Shown here: positions 16,840 to 24,345 of the stretch, one piece after another
How positions within the stretch are numbered: position 1 is the stretch's first letter
Layout: every line of letters begins with the position of its first letter
Notes under the pieces: model-generated
Told to the model about the DNA's origin: nothing
What the model saw: only the letters and a program-made list of their open reading frames with translations
The model's database searches: none
Assembly: GCA_035540935.1 (NCBI GenBank)
Contig: DATLFS010000103.1
Location: 1 to 32,935, forward strand
Direction of reading: 5' to 3'
DNA from: DATLFS01 sp035540935
Lineage (GTDB): Bacteria > Actinomycetota > CADDZG01 > WHSQ01
Length of the DNA: 32,935 nt
Translations under genes and position numbers: made by a program

Positions 16840-17690
16840 CGACGGGCGGCGCCGCGGTACGCCTGACGCAGCAGCCGATCGACGGTCCCGTGCCCCGCTT
16901 CGGACGCGAACCACCGGAGGTCGGCGGACCGTAGCTTCTGGGCGCGCAACTGTCGAAGGTACGCCCCGTCGAGAGCTTTGAGCGCCGCGTGCGCTATGTG
17001 CCCCGCCAGAGGCGGTGTCCTGTTGATGCCGAAGCTCCGGCGTGTAGCGGCGATCTCCTTTCCGAACGACTCCATAGGTGCCGCGCTGACCCGGTCGTCG
17101 TGGACGCGGAACGCCCCCGCGGGGTACTTCACGTGCGCGTAGCGTCCGCCCCGCTTCTGGATCTTGAGGAACACCCTCCAGTCCATGACGAGCCTTGCGT
17201 CGTCGTCCCACGGGCTCTCGCCGAGCGCGCCGCGGCGGAACACCGTTGCACAGGTAGGTATGTAGCAGCCGTAGTGGCGCAGGACGAAGTTGCTGAAGCG
17301 ATGCTGCGGGAGGAGCCGCTGAAGTCGTCCCTCCGCATCCACGAATACGGCATCCCCGTAGACGACATCGGCGCCGGTCCTCTCGCCGTGCGCGATCAAC
17401 ATATCCAAGGCGCCGGGGAGGTAGAACTCGTCTGCGTTGAGCCACCCGACCCACGGAGCCGTGACCCGTTCCAGCGCCTTGTTCAGTGCATCCGACTGGC
17501 CCGTGTCCTGCTCACAGTGCCACTCGACCTCGGGATACCGGCCGACCACCTCGGCGGTGTCGTCCGAGGAGCCGCCGTCCTGCACCAGGTGGAGGACGGC
17601 GGCTCCTTTTTGGCCGCGGACGCTGGCGAGCGCGTCGTCGATGAAGTGCGCGTAGTTGAGTGACGGCGTGATAACAGTGACCTGAGCCAC
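16836..17690 (-). CDS. GT2-family glycosyltransferase
   Basis: A 284-residue GT-A enzyme, last gene of the six-gene minus-strand operon. It starts AQVTVITPSLNYAHFIDDAL, with LVQDGGSSDDT near residue 36-46 and WLNADEFYLPGALD near residue 85. The metal-binding site therefore reads ADE rather than the more common xDD. A later CATVFRRG and MDWRVFLKIQKRG segment matches the acceptor half of the family. GTG 17690 begins two bases after the upstream stop; the frame continues open to 17903 but that portion overlaps the preceding gene and is not family-like. The stop overlaps the stop of the convergent GT4 gene. Sugar specificity is unknown. Confidence 0.9.
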   Translation of the reverse strand: MAQVTVITPSLNYAHFIDDALASVRGQKGAAVLHLVQDGGSSDDTAEVVGRYPEVEWHCEQDTGQSDALNKALERVTAPWVGWLNADEFYLPGALDMLIAHGERTGADVVYGDAVFVDAEGRLQRLLPQHRFSNFVLRHYGCYIPTCATVFRRGALGESPWDDDARLVMDWRVFLKIQKRGGRYAHVKYPAGAFRVHDDRVSAAPMESFGKEIAATRRSFGINRTPPLAGHIAHAALKALDGAYLRQLRAQKLRSADLRWFASEAGHGTVDRLLRQAYRGAARR

Positions 17691-17692
17691 GG

Positions 17693-18652
17693 CTAGCCTC
17701 GCCCGCGCAAGCTGTCGGCCAGGGCGGTTGCATCCAGAAGCGACGCGCTCGAGGGACGAAGCGGCTGCGGGAGGAGGAACCAGAGGAACGCGCTCTTGCG
17801 GATCCGTATGCCCGAGTCCTTCAACCAGGTCATAAACCGCGGCCACCGCCGGTGGATGCCCAGTCGCCCCCCGGTGACGAAGCTCAGCTGGTGCCACCTC
17901 CACGCGAAGCGACGCCGCAACCCCTGGAGCCGGCGGTGTCGAGGCGGACCCGCGGCGGGCGTGTAGTGGGTGCGCAAGCGCCGAAATTCCGCTTCGAGCT
18001 GCTGTGGTTGCGTCTCCCTGAGCGTCCCCGCATGTTCGATCTGCACGGCGAGCACTTCGTCGACGTGATGCAGCGAGAAGCCGCGTGTGCGCGCTCGCAA
18101 CCAGTATTCGCAGTCGGCGATCAGCGAGTACGACTCATCGAAGAAGCCGATGCGCTCCGTTACGTCTCTCCTCCAGAAGAGCGTCGGCTGCGCCAGCGTG
18201 GCGAAATGGGTGAAGTAGTTCATGTCGAACGACCGGTAGAACTGAGGGTAGAAGCTCGTCGGCTCTCCGATCGTCAAGACGCCGAGGTCTCCGTAAACGA
18301 GCTCGGCTCCGCTGGAGTGCAACCCTGCGACGGCTACCTCCACGCTCCACGGGAGGTAGAGGTCGTCGCTGTTCAGGTAGGCGAGCACGCTGCCGCTGGC
18401 CATCCGGAGACCCTTGTTGACGGCGTCGTACATGCCCGAGTCCGGCTCGCTGATCCACTTGATGTTCGTGGTTGCCGCGAAGTTCGAGATGACGTCGACC
18501 GTGCCATCCGTCGAACCTCCGTCGACCACGATGTGCTCGATGTGGCGATACGACTGTTCGTCGACGGATCGTAGACAGTCCTCGATCGACCACGCCCTGT
18601 TGAACACGGGCGTGATGATAGAGACGAGCGGCGCGCTGCTCACGTTCGGCAC
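17693..18652 (-). CDS. GT2-family glycosyltransferase
   Basis: A 319-residue GT-A enzyme resembling colanic-acid and capsule GT2 enzymes. Motifs are PLVSIITPVFNRAWSIEDCLR, HIVVDGGSTDGT, MYDAVNKGLRMASG and YLNSDDLYLP, followed by QPTLFWRRDV and IADCEYWLRARTRG. The last 80 residues are Arg/Trp-rich and end with a hydrophobic stretch, suggesting membrane association. GTG 18652 follows the upstream TGA after a single base, and the next gene begins two bases after this stop, so the three downstream genes are almost certainly translated from one mRNA. A strong ribosome site is not seen, consistent with coupled translation. Specificity is unknown. Confidence 0.92.
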   Translation of the reverse strand: MPNVSSAPLVSIITPVFNRAWSIEDCLRSVDEQSYRHIEHIVVDGGSTDGTVDVISNFAATTNIKWISEPDSGMYDAVNKGLRMASGSVLAYLNSDDLYLPWSVEVAVAGLHSSGAELVYGDLGVLTIGEPTSFYPQFYRSFDMNYFTHFATLAQPTLFWRRDVTERIGFFDESYSLIADCEYWLRARTRGFSLHHVDEVLAVQIEHAGTLRETQPQQLEAEFRRLRTHYTPAAGPPRHRRLQGLRRRFAWRWHQLSFVTGGRLGIHRRWPRFMTWLKDSGIRIRKSAFLWFLLPQPLRPSSASLLDATALADSLRGRG

Positions 18653-18653
18653 A

Positions 18654-20030
18654 TCACGAGCCGATAGCCTGCCGGACCTCTACCAGTTCCTCGAACCATT
18701 CCAGATACTCATCCGCTTGCCGGCGCATGTCGAAGCGCGCCGCCGCGTCTCGTGATGCGTTCTCCGAAAGCGCGGCGAGCAGGAGTGGGTCTTCCAACAC
18801 GGCGGAGACCGCGTCGGCCATGGCAGCAGCGTTCGCTGCCGTTGCCAAGCTCCCGGTCGCGTGTCGACCGGCGCGTGACCCGACGTCGATGATCTGCTCG
18901 GGGATGCCTCCGACGTGCGGCGCGACGACGGGCGTTCCACATGCGAGCGCTTCGATGACGGCGTTGGGGAACGTATCGGCCCGCGCGGGATGGAGGTACA
19001 GGTCGGCGGCGCGGAAGATCCTCGCCATGTCCGACGGGCCGCGCTGGAACGGCAGTCGCAGGATGTCTCCGTCTCGTTCCGGCTCGCTCCCGGCTCCGCC
19101 CACCACGATCAGCTTCAGGTCTGGGTAGCGCGAGCGCAGAAGCGAGAAGGCGTCAACGGCCATCTGAGGATCGCGCCATCGTTCCTCTTCGAAGCGCGAC
19201 GAGATCGTCATCAGGATCGTGTCGGACGCCTCGAACCCCCAGCGGTGCCGCTCGTCGTCTCGCTGCGGATGAAAGACGTCGAGGTCGATGCCGTTGGCGA
19301 TCACTCTGCTCTCGATCACCGCGGATGCGAGCATCGACCGCTCCACGCGTTCCTCGAGCCACCTGCAGGGAGTAGCGACGAAAAGAGCGGCGCGCTCGTA
19401 GATCGAATTCTTACGCGCCCAGTTGACGTCCGTTGCGTCTCTCTTGACCGCAGGATAGATCGCGAGGTCGGGGCAGCGGCCGCACCCGATCCTCCACCTT
19501 TCGCAGTCGAACGAATGCGCGCAGTGGCCCGTGAGCAACCACGAGTCGTGAAGCGTGATCACCACCGGCACCTGCGCCGACAACCACGGCAGGGCCCGAA
19601 GGTCGAAGTAGCCGCCCTGATGCAGGAAGGGACCATGGAGGTTGTGACAGTGCACGAGGTCGGGAGGTTCCGGAGTCAGGCCGAGGAGCCGCCAGGTGCC
19701 GGGGAAGTTGAGGGGCTGGTACCCGCGCTCTTCAGCGATCCCCTCGAATCCCGGCGCGATCCGCTCCTCGACCACCGGCACGAGGCGTGACGCGCCCACG
19801 CCCCTACCGACCAGCTTCCTCAAGGACGCGCCGCGGCTCATCCACACCTGCCTCCAGCGCTCGTTCAGCCGGTCGTTGTCGATGCGGTAGACGTCGCGGG
19901 CGTTCGTCCGCTTGAAGCCGACGGCGCGCCAGCAATCGTGCCCGCGCGCGCGGAACTCATCGGCGAGCTGCTCGACCACGCGCTCGGCGCCGCCGGCCGC
20001 GTCGTAGGTGTTCACCTCGAGGATCTTCAA
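18654..20030 (-). CDS. GT4-family glycosyltransferase (WcaC-like)
   Basis: A 458-residue GT-B enzyme. It begins LKILEVNTYDAAGGAERVVEQLADEFRARGH and includes HCHNLHGPFLHQGGYFDLRAL. A Cys-rich loop follows, with TGHCAHSFDCERWRIGCGRCPDL and YPAVKRDATDVNWARKN, a signature of GT4 enzymes in colanic-acid-like clusters. The donor domain shows LYLHPARADTFPNAVIEALACG with a D-x7-E pair. TTG 20030 is preferred: it sits at the first conserved strand, with GAGG six bases upstream, and lies 28 bases after the ligase stop. The longer frame to 20177 would overlap the ligase gene and adds a Ser/Pro/Arg stretch with no family features. Confidence 0.9.
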   Translation of the reverse strand: MKILEVNTYDAAGGAERVVEQLADEFRARGHDCWRAVGFKRTNARDVYRIDNDRLNERWRQVWMSRGASLRKLVGRGVGASRLVPVVEERIAPGFEGIAEERGYQPLNFPGTWRLLGLTPEPPDLVHCHNLHGPFLHQGGYFDLRALPWLSAQVPVVITLHDSWLLTGHCAHSFDCERWRIGCGRCPDLAIYPAVKRDATDVNWARKNSIYERAALFVATPCRWLEERVERSMLASAVIESRVIANGIDLDVFHPQRDDERHRWGFEASDTILMTISSRFEEERWRDPQMAVDAFSLLRSRYPDLKLIVVGGAGSEPERDGDILRLPFQRGPSDMARIFRAADLYLHPARADTFPNAVIEALACGTPVVAPHVGGIPEQIIDVGSRAGRHATGSLATAANAAAMADAVSAVLEDPLLLAALSENASRDAAARFDMRRQADEYLEWFEELVEVRQAIGS

Positions 20031-20058
20031 TCCGGGCCTCGCGCAGATGCCGGCCGGT

Positions 20059-21489
20059 TCACGTTCGCGTCTCCACGGCCGAGGCAGTCGACGTCCGACC
20101 GCCGTGGGCGTAGGTGCCCGCGAGGATCCCGACGACGGCGAAGAAGCGTTCGGAGACGCCGCGCATGAACAACGCATTGTCCAGGATCTCGACCAGCAGC
20201 ACGGTGAGGATCATCCCGCCGAACACGATCGCCACCCGTGCGGATCCATGATCGGCCGACCTGCGAAGGCGCGTCAGGATCATCAGCAACTGCGACCAGA
20301 AGAGGATGTACAGAACCAGGCCCACGATCCCGAGCTCGACCAGCCAGAAGAGGAAGTCGCTGTGCGGGAAGACGAAGGACGTGGAGCCCGCGACGAAGAC
20401 GTCCGAGCTACCGAACAACTGTTGCGGTGTGAGCGACCACATGTAGCCGAATCCGTTCCCGAGCGGCAGGTCCGTGCGTTCGAGGAGCCGCCGCCATAGG
20501 CCTATGCGACCCGAGCCAAGGTCGCCCGAGACGAAAGCTTGCTCCACGCCTCCTGAGACGTCCGCGAAGGCCCGTTCTTCGGCGACAGGGATGCGAGAGA
20601 GCACGAGTGCGAGCGCGGCGATCAAGAGAAGGATGGCCCAGCGTCTCGTTTGGATCGCCATCCAGAGGATCACGAGAGTGACGGCCAACCAGGCTGCCCG
20701 AGTGAACGACACCGCGGCCCCGACGAGGAAGATCGCGGACACCAACATCCCGCCCGGCGTCGTGCGGACGGTCCAGCGTCCGGCCCGGGTGGGTCGAACC
20801 TGACGCAGTGTCGCGACACTGAACCCCATCGCCATCAGCACGCCGAAATGCGCCCGGAAATAGGAGAAGGTCCCGGTCCCCTCACCGAAGTACAGAGCGC
20901 GCCACGTCGAAACGCTGAAGCCGCTCAGGACGATCAAGACGCCGGCGGTCGCCAGCAATCCGCAGATGAGCGCGATCTCGACGTCGCGCACCTTGACGAT
21001 GCCGTCGCGCGCGAGTGCGTATGCAGTACCTGCGAGCAGGATGAAGTACAGAAAGCTCCCGAGGACACCTGCCGCAAACGCGCTCGCCTCTGGTCCTACG
21101 GGCGCGCGATTGAAGTAGGCAACGAGGAACAGGATGACGAGCGGCAGCAGACCGGTGCGGAGATCGAGGTGAATGCGCCCCGCGAGGACGAGCCGTCCTG
21201 CGAGCACAAGGATAAGCGGCAGGGCAAGAAGCGTCGGCCTTATCCCCAACCACGCGAAGAGCCCCGGCGGAAGGGCGAGGATCACGAGCAGGATCAACTG
21301 CGGACGAAGGGCCGCCGCCACGACCACCCACGGAGCCAGCGTCAGCATCCACGTCTGCGTGTCCGTCAAAGCGGACGTGACGTAACCGACGGAAAGGGCG
21401 GCGGCATACGCCGCGAGCAGGAGCACGATCATGGTGCTCTCGAACCGGCGCCGCGACTGGTGCGTCGCCTGCGGGAACGGCCTGATCAT
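20059..21489 (-). CDS. O-antigen ligase / polymerase-family membrane protein
   Basis: A 476-residue polytopic protein with roughly ten to twelve hydrophobic segments, matching the O-antigen ligase (Wzy_C/WaaL) superfamily. The large loop between late helices carries the family pattern PHSDFLFWLVELGIVGLVLY near residues 370-390, and a SFTRAAWLAVTLVILW segment lies near residue 260. Such proteins either join a lipid-linked glycan to an acceptor or polymerise repeat units. In a presumed single-membrane actinobacterium the acceptor would not be LPS core, so attachment to a wall polymer, or polymerisation, are the options. ATG 21489 lies 73 bases after the Wzt stop; ATG 21432 is a possible later start. 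It sits within the minus-strand export operon. Confidence 0.88.
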   Translation of the reverse strand: MIRPFPQATHQSRRRFESTMIVLLLAAYAAALSVGYVTSALTDTQTWMLTLAPWVVVAAALRPQLILLVILALPPGLFAWLGIRPTLLALPLILVLAGRLVLAGRIHLDLRTGLLPLVILFLVAYFNRAPVGPEASAFAAGVLGSFLYFILLAGTAYALARDGIVKVRDVEIALICGLLATAGVLIVLSGFSVSTWRALYFGEGTGTFSYFRAHFGVLMAMGFSVATLRQVRPTRAGRWTVRTTPGGMLVSAIFLVGAAVSFTRAAWLAVTLVILWMAIQTRRWAILLLIAALALVLSRIPVAEERAFADVSGGVEQAFVSGDLGSGRIGLWRRLLERTDLPLGNGFGYMWSLTPQQLFGSSDVFVAGSTSFVFPHSDFLFWLVELGIVGLVLYILFWSQLLMILTRLRRSADHGSARVAIVFGGMILTVLLVEILDNALFMRGVSERFFAVVGILAGTYAHGGRTSTASAVETRT

Positions 21490-21561
21490 CGCTGGCGCTG
21501 CTCGTCTCGTGCTTCGGCCAGGACGCCGCGGTTATGGGCGTGGGTCCAGCAGAGGCCACTG

Positions 21562-22788
21562 TCAGACCCGCTCAACCGATGCCTCCCCCGGCAACCACAG
21601 GACGCCTCCCTCTCTCTTGCCGTCCTCCGCCGGCGCGCCCTCGGACGTCACGCGCAATGGGGGCTGCACGTGCCATGACGAGATCTGGCCCTCGTGCCGG
21701 CCGTGGAGCGTGAGGTGGACGTCGTAGAGCCCCGGCGCGACGGGAAACGTCGGGAGCCGGAAGGTGACCGAATATTTGCCCGGATCGAGCGACGAGAACC
21801 CACCGAGCGTCTCGAGCGTCCGCAGGGACGAGACGAGGATGCCATCCTGCGAATAGATGGCCATGACGAGGAAGATCTGGTGGTGGTCGACGGTCGAGGC
21901 GAGCCGGAAGGTGATCTCGCACGGTTCCCCCGACCGAACGACGGATGCGCGCCTGTCGTCGGATCTCACCTCCCAACCGAGTAACCGGGTCCCGCCCCTG
22001 CCGTGTTCTTCCGAAGCCGCGGTCGCCTCTCCACCACCTATGAGGTCGTAGTAGGTCTGAAGGACGGAATCCGTGGGTCCGTCGGCTACGACTCGACCCT
22101 CATCGAGGAGGATGCATCGCTTGCAGAGCCGTCGCACCGCGCCGAGGTTGTGGCTGATGAAGACGACCGTGCGGCCTTCGCGCTCGATCTCGCCGATCTT
22201 GCCGAAGCACTTGTTCTGAAATTCCTCATCGCCGACGGCGAGCACCTCGTCGACGAGCATGACGTCGGGCTCGAGATGGGCGGCCACGCTGAACGCCAGC
22301 CTCATCTGCATCCCGCTCGAGTACCGCTTGACCGGCGTGTCGATGAAGGTCCCGATCTCCGAGAAGGCGACTATCTCGTCGAACTTCTCCCGTAGCTCAT
22401 TCCTCCCCATCCCGAGGATGGCGCCGTTCAGGAAGACGTTCTCTCTGCCGGTCAGCTCTGGGTTGAAGCCCGTCCCCACCTCGAGGAGCGCCCCGACGCG
22501 GCCGCGTAACGACGCTCGCCCACGGGTTGGCAGGGTGATCCGGGACAGGATCTTGAGGATCGTCGACTTCCCTGCGCCGTTCCGGCCGATGATCCCGATC
22601 GCCTCGCCCGCGCCCACCTGGAAAGAGACACCCTTCAGCGCCCAGAAATCTTCGGCAGGTTCGGCACGGGCGCGACCGATCCTGGTGACGAAGCTTGAGA
22701 ACGCTTCCTTCACCGTCCCGTAGCCGGCCGCGCTCTTGCCGAGGCGGTATCGCTTCCAGATGTCGTCGACGTCGATGGCCGGGGTCAT
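21562..22788 (-). CDS. wzt: Polysaccharide ABC exporter ATP-binding protein with C-terminal substrate-binding domain
   Basis: A 408-residue Wzt-type ATPase that powers export of lipid-linked polysaccharide with the permease encoded just upstream. The nucleotide-binding domain (about residues 5-240) has Walker A GRNGAGKST (68-76), signature YSSGM (156-160), Walker B VMLVDEV with catalytic Glu181, and switch His213. A linker (about 245-265) leads to a strand-rich C-terminal domain of about 130 residues (EITFRLAS, then IFLVMAIYSQDG, then KYSVTFRLPTFPVAPGLYDVHLTL). This matches the Wzt C-terminal carbohydrate-binding fold that recognises modified chain ends in known systems. ATG 22788 directly abuts the permease stop. 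All catalytic motifs are intact. Confidence 0.93.
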   Translation of the reverse strand: MTPAIDVDDIWKRYRLGKSAAGYGTVKEAFSSFVTRIGRARAEPAEDFWALKGVSFQVGAGEAIGIIGRNGAGKSTILKILSRITLPTRGRASLRGRVGALLEVGTGFNPELTGRENVFLNGAILGMGRNELREKFDEIVAFSEIGTFIDTPVKRYSSGMQMRLAFSVAAHLEPDVMLVDEVLAVGDEEFQNKCFGKIGEIEREGRTVVFISHNLGAVRRLCKRCILLDEGRVVADGPTDSVLQTYYDLIGGGEATAASEEHGRGGTRLLGWEVRSDDRRASVVRSGEPCEITFRLASTVDHHQIFLVMAIYSQDGILVSSLRTLETLGGFSSLDPGKYSVTFRLPTFPVAPGLYDVHLTLHGRHEGQISSWHVQPPLRVTSEGAPAEDGKREGGVLWLPGEASVERV

Positions 22789-23610
22789 CTAGATCACGTC
22801 CGCGAACGTCTGTTCGGTCCGGCTGAAGTACCACCAACCGGTTACGACGAGAACGACGACCACCGCCAGGGACGGTCCGATGAACGACGTGGGCGCCGGA
22901 CCACCGACGAGAGCCCACCGGAACGACTCGACGACGCCGACCATCGGATTGAGCGCGTATGCCCAGCGACCCCACTCGGGGATCAGCTGTCCCGGATAGA
23001 TGACCGGGGTGAGGTAGAGCCAGATCTGGATCATGAAAGGAACGATGAAAGCAACGTCGCGATACCTCACGTTTATCGCGGCCAGCCATAGCGTGACCGA
23101 CAGACACGTGACGATTAACCACAGGAGAAGCACGGGCAGGAGCAATACCTCGGCTCCGAGTGCGACGCCGTAAACCGCGCTGAGGACGGCCAGCAACACG
23201 AGGGACAGCACGAGGTCGACCGATTCCGTCAGCACGTTAGCGAGCGGCAACACGATGCGCGGGAAGTAGATCTTGGTGACGAGAGGCGCGTTCACGACCA
23301 GGCTCAGGCTTCCCCAGTAGACGGAGTTGGCGAAGAACGTCCACGGCAAGAGTCCCGAGAGAACGAACAACGGCGCAGGTATGCCCAGCGTCGGTACCTT
23401 CACCAGACGGATGAAGATCGTGAAGATCACGGTCGTCACGAGCGGCCGGAAGAGCGACCACGCGACGCCGATGAACGTCTGGCGGTAGAGAGCTTTCAGG
23501 TTCCTCAGGACGAGAAAGAAGGCGAGCTCGCGGTTCTCCCACAGCTCTGCAAGGCGTGGTCGCGGCCAGCGTCGTGCCGGCTCGATGACCACTTCGGTAG
23601 GTGTTGACAT
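22789..23610 (-). CDS. wzm: Polysaccharide ABC exporter permease
   Basis: A 273-residue ABC-2-type permease (Wzm/TagG family) with six predicted membrane helices. The N-terminal cytoplasmic amphipathic part reads LWENRELAFFLVLRNLKALYRQTFIGVAW, followed by helices near residues 55-75, 82-105, 120-145, 150-175, 185-205 and 240-262. The segment INVRYRDVAFIVPFMIQIWLYLTPVIYP is typical of the family's fourth and fifth helices, and NPMVGVVESFRWALVG marks the external loop before the last helix. It would form the membrane channel for the Wzt ATPase. ATG 23610 opens the six-gene minus-strand operon; the ribosome site is weak. Upstream is a 99-base divergent spacer shared with the tyrosine phosphatase gene. 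Confidence 0.93.
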   Translation of the reverse strand: MSTPTEVVIEPARRWPRPRLAELWENRELAFFLVLRNLKALYRQTFIGVAWSLFRPLVTTVIFTIFIRLVKVPTLGIPAPLFVLSGLLPWTFFANSVYWGSLSLVVNAPLVTKIYFPRIVLPLANVLTESVDLVLSLVLLAVLSAVYGVALGAEVLLLPVLLLWLIVTCLSVTLWLAAINVRYRDVAFIVPFMIQIWLYLTPVIYPGQLIPEWGRWAYALNPMVGVVESFRWALVGGPAPTSFIGPSLAVVVVLVVTGWWYFSRTEQTFADVI

Positions 23611-23665
23611 GGTGGCGTTCGAGAGTAGCAGTCACATTTCTGCCGAAGGGGCTCTGCGCGATCAC

Positions 23666-23686
23666 ACGTGGGCGCGTGGGCCACGT
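23666..23686. promoter_or_regulatory. Inverted repeat between the exporter operon and phosphatase gene
   Basis: ACGTGG and CCACGT form a perfect 6-base inverted repeat separated by 9 bases, in the 99-base divergent spacer 23611-23709. The two centres are 15 bases apart. It could be an operator serving both directions. No known regulator motif is recognised and the surrounding sequence is GC-rich, so chance is possible. Confidence 0.25.
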
Positions 23687-23709
23687 CCGCCTCTGCTTAG
23701 ATAACGCTC

Positions 23710-24279
23710 GTGTTCGAGGTCGTCTTCGTCTGCACCGGCAACCGGTGCCGCAGCCCCGTCGGCGAGGCTTCGTTGCGCGAGGTGGCGCCGGAGTGGGTGC
23801 GGGTCTCCTCGTGCGGCACGCTCGATCTCGCCGCAGCGACTTCCCCGTCCGAGACGCTCCGCGCGGCGGCCGGCCTCGGCCTCGACCTCTCCACTCACCG
23901 GTCGCGTCACCTCGGCGTCGCCAAGCTGCCCGACGCCGACCTCGTGGTCGGGTTCGAGCTCGCCCACGTGGCGGCTGCGGTGGTCGAGGGAGGTGCCGAT
24001 CCCGCCAAGACCTTCACGCTCCCCGAGCTCATCCGCCTCCTCGGCAGCCACCGCCCCGAGGAGTACCCGGCGGAAGACCCGGAGGCGCGGGCCCGCCGGC
24101 TCGTCGCCACGGCGGCGAAGGCGAAGCAGGGCTTCGTCCCCCAGGAGGAGATCGCCGACCCGATCGGCTCCCGCCAGCAGGTCCACGACCGGATATCCGG
24201 CCAAATCCGGGAGCTCGCCCACGAGCTGGCGCGGACGCTGTTCCAGCCGCCTGACGCCGGAGGGCAGGAGAAGAGGTAG
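23710..24279 (+). CDS. Low-molecular-weight protein-tyrosine phosphatase
   Basis: A 189-residue cytoplasmic phosphatase. The P-loop VCTGNRCRSP provides nucleophile Cys8 and Arg14 in the C-x5-R-S pattern, and the general-acid loop is ADPIG with Asp150. The family is usually about 150 residues; here the region between P-loop and acid loop is slightly longer and the C-terminus is extended. In capsule systems such phosphatases dephosphorylate the BY-kinase, so the Wzz/BY-kinase at 13187 is the natural partner, about 9 kb away. GTG 23710 fits because the first beta strand starts immediately. No Shine-Dalgarno is visible before it, so the mRNA may be leaderless. Divergent from the export operon. 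Confidence 0.9.
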   Translation: MFEVVFVCTGNRCRSPVGEASLREVAPEWVRVSSCGTLDLAAATSPSETLRAAAGLGLDLSTHRSRHLGVAKLPDADLVVGFELAHVAAAVVEGGADPAKTFTLPELIRLLGSHRPEEYPAEDPEARARRLVATAAKAKQGFVPQEEIADPIGSRQQVHDRISGQIRELAHELARTLFQPPDAGGQEKR

Positions 24280-24345
24280 GGCGCGCCGAAGGGGGAAGGG
24301 GCGCCATCGGACGGAGACTCGGGACGCAGATGGGGGTTGGTCGAC

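Noticed and set aside
20059..21489. Reading the locus as an LPS O-antigen cluster of a Gram-negative
   Set aside because: Flanking families, the GGGTAT element and start-codon style suggest an actinobacterium, and no LPS core or Lpt genes are present in the window.
20650..21678. A 342-codon plus-strand open frame
   Set aside because: It is antisense to the ligase-family membrane gene and the end of wzt, and is very Arg/Gln/Asp-rich without any fold.
24280..24345. Possible terminator between the phosphatase and the M36 gene
   Set aside because: No hairpin of useful length followed by a T-run could be found in this short spacer.
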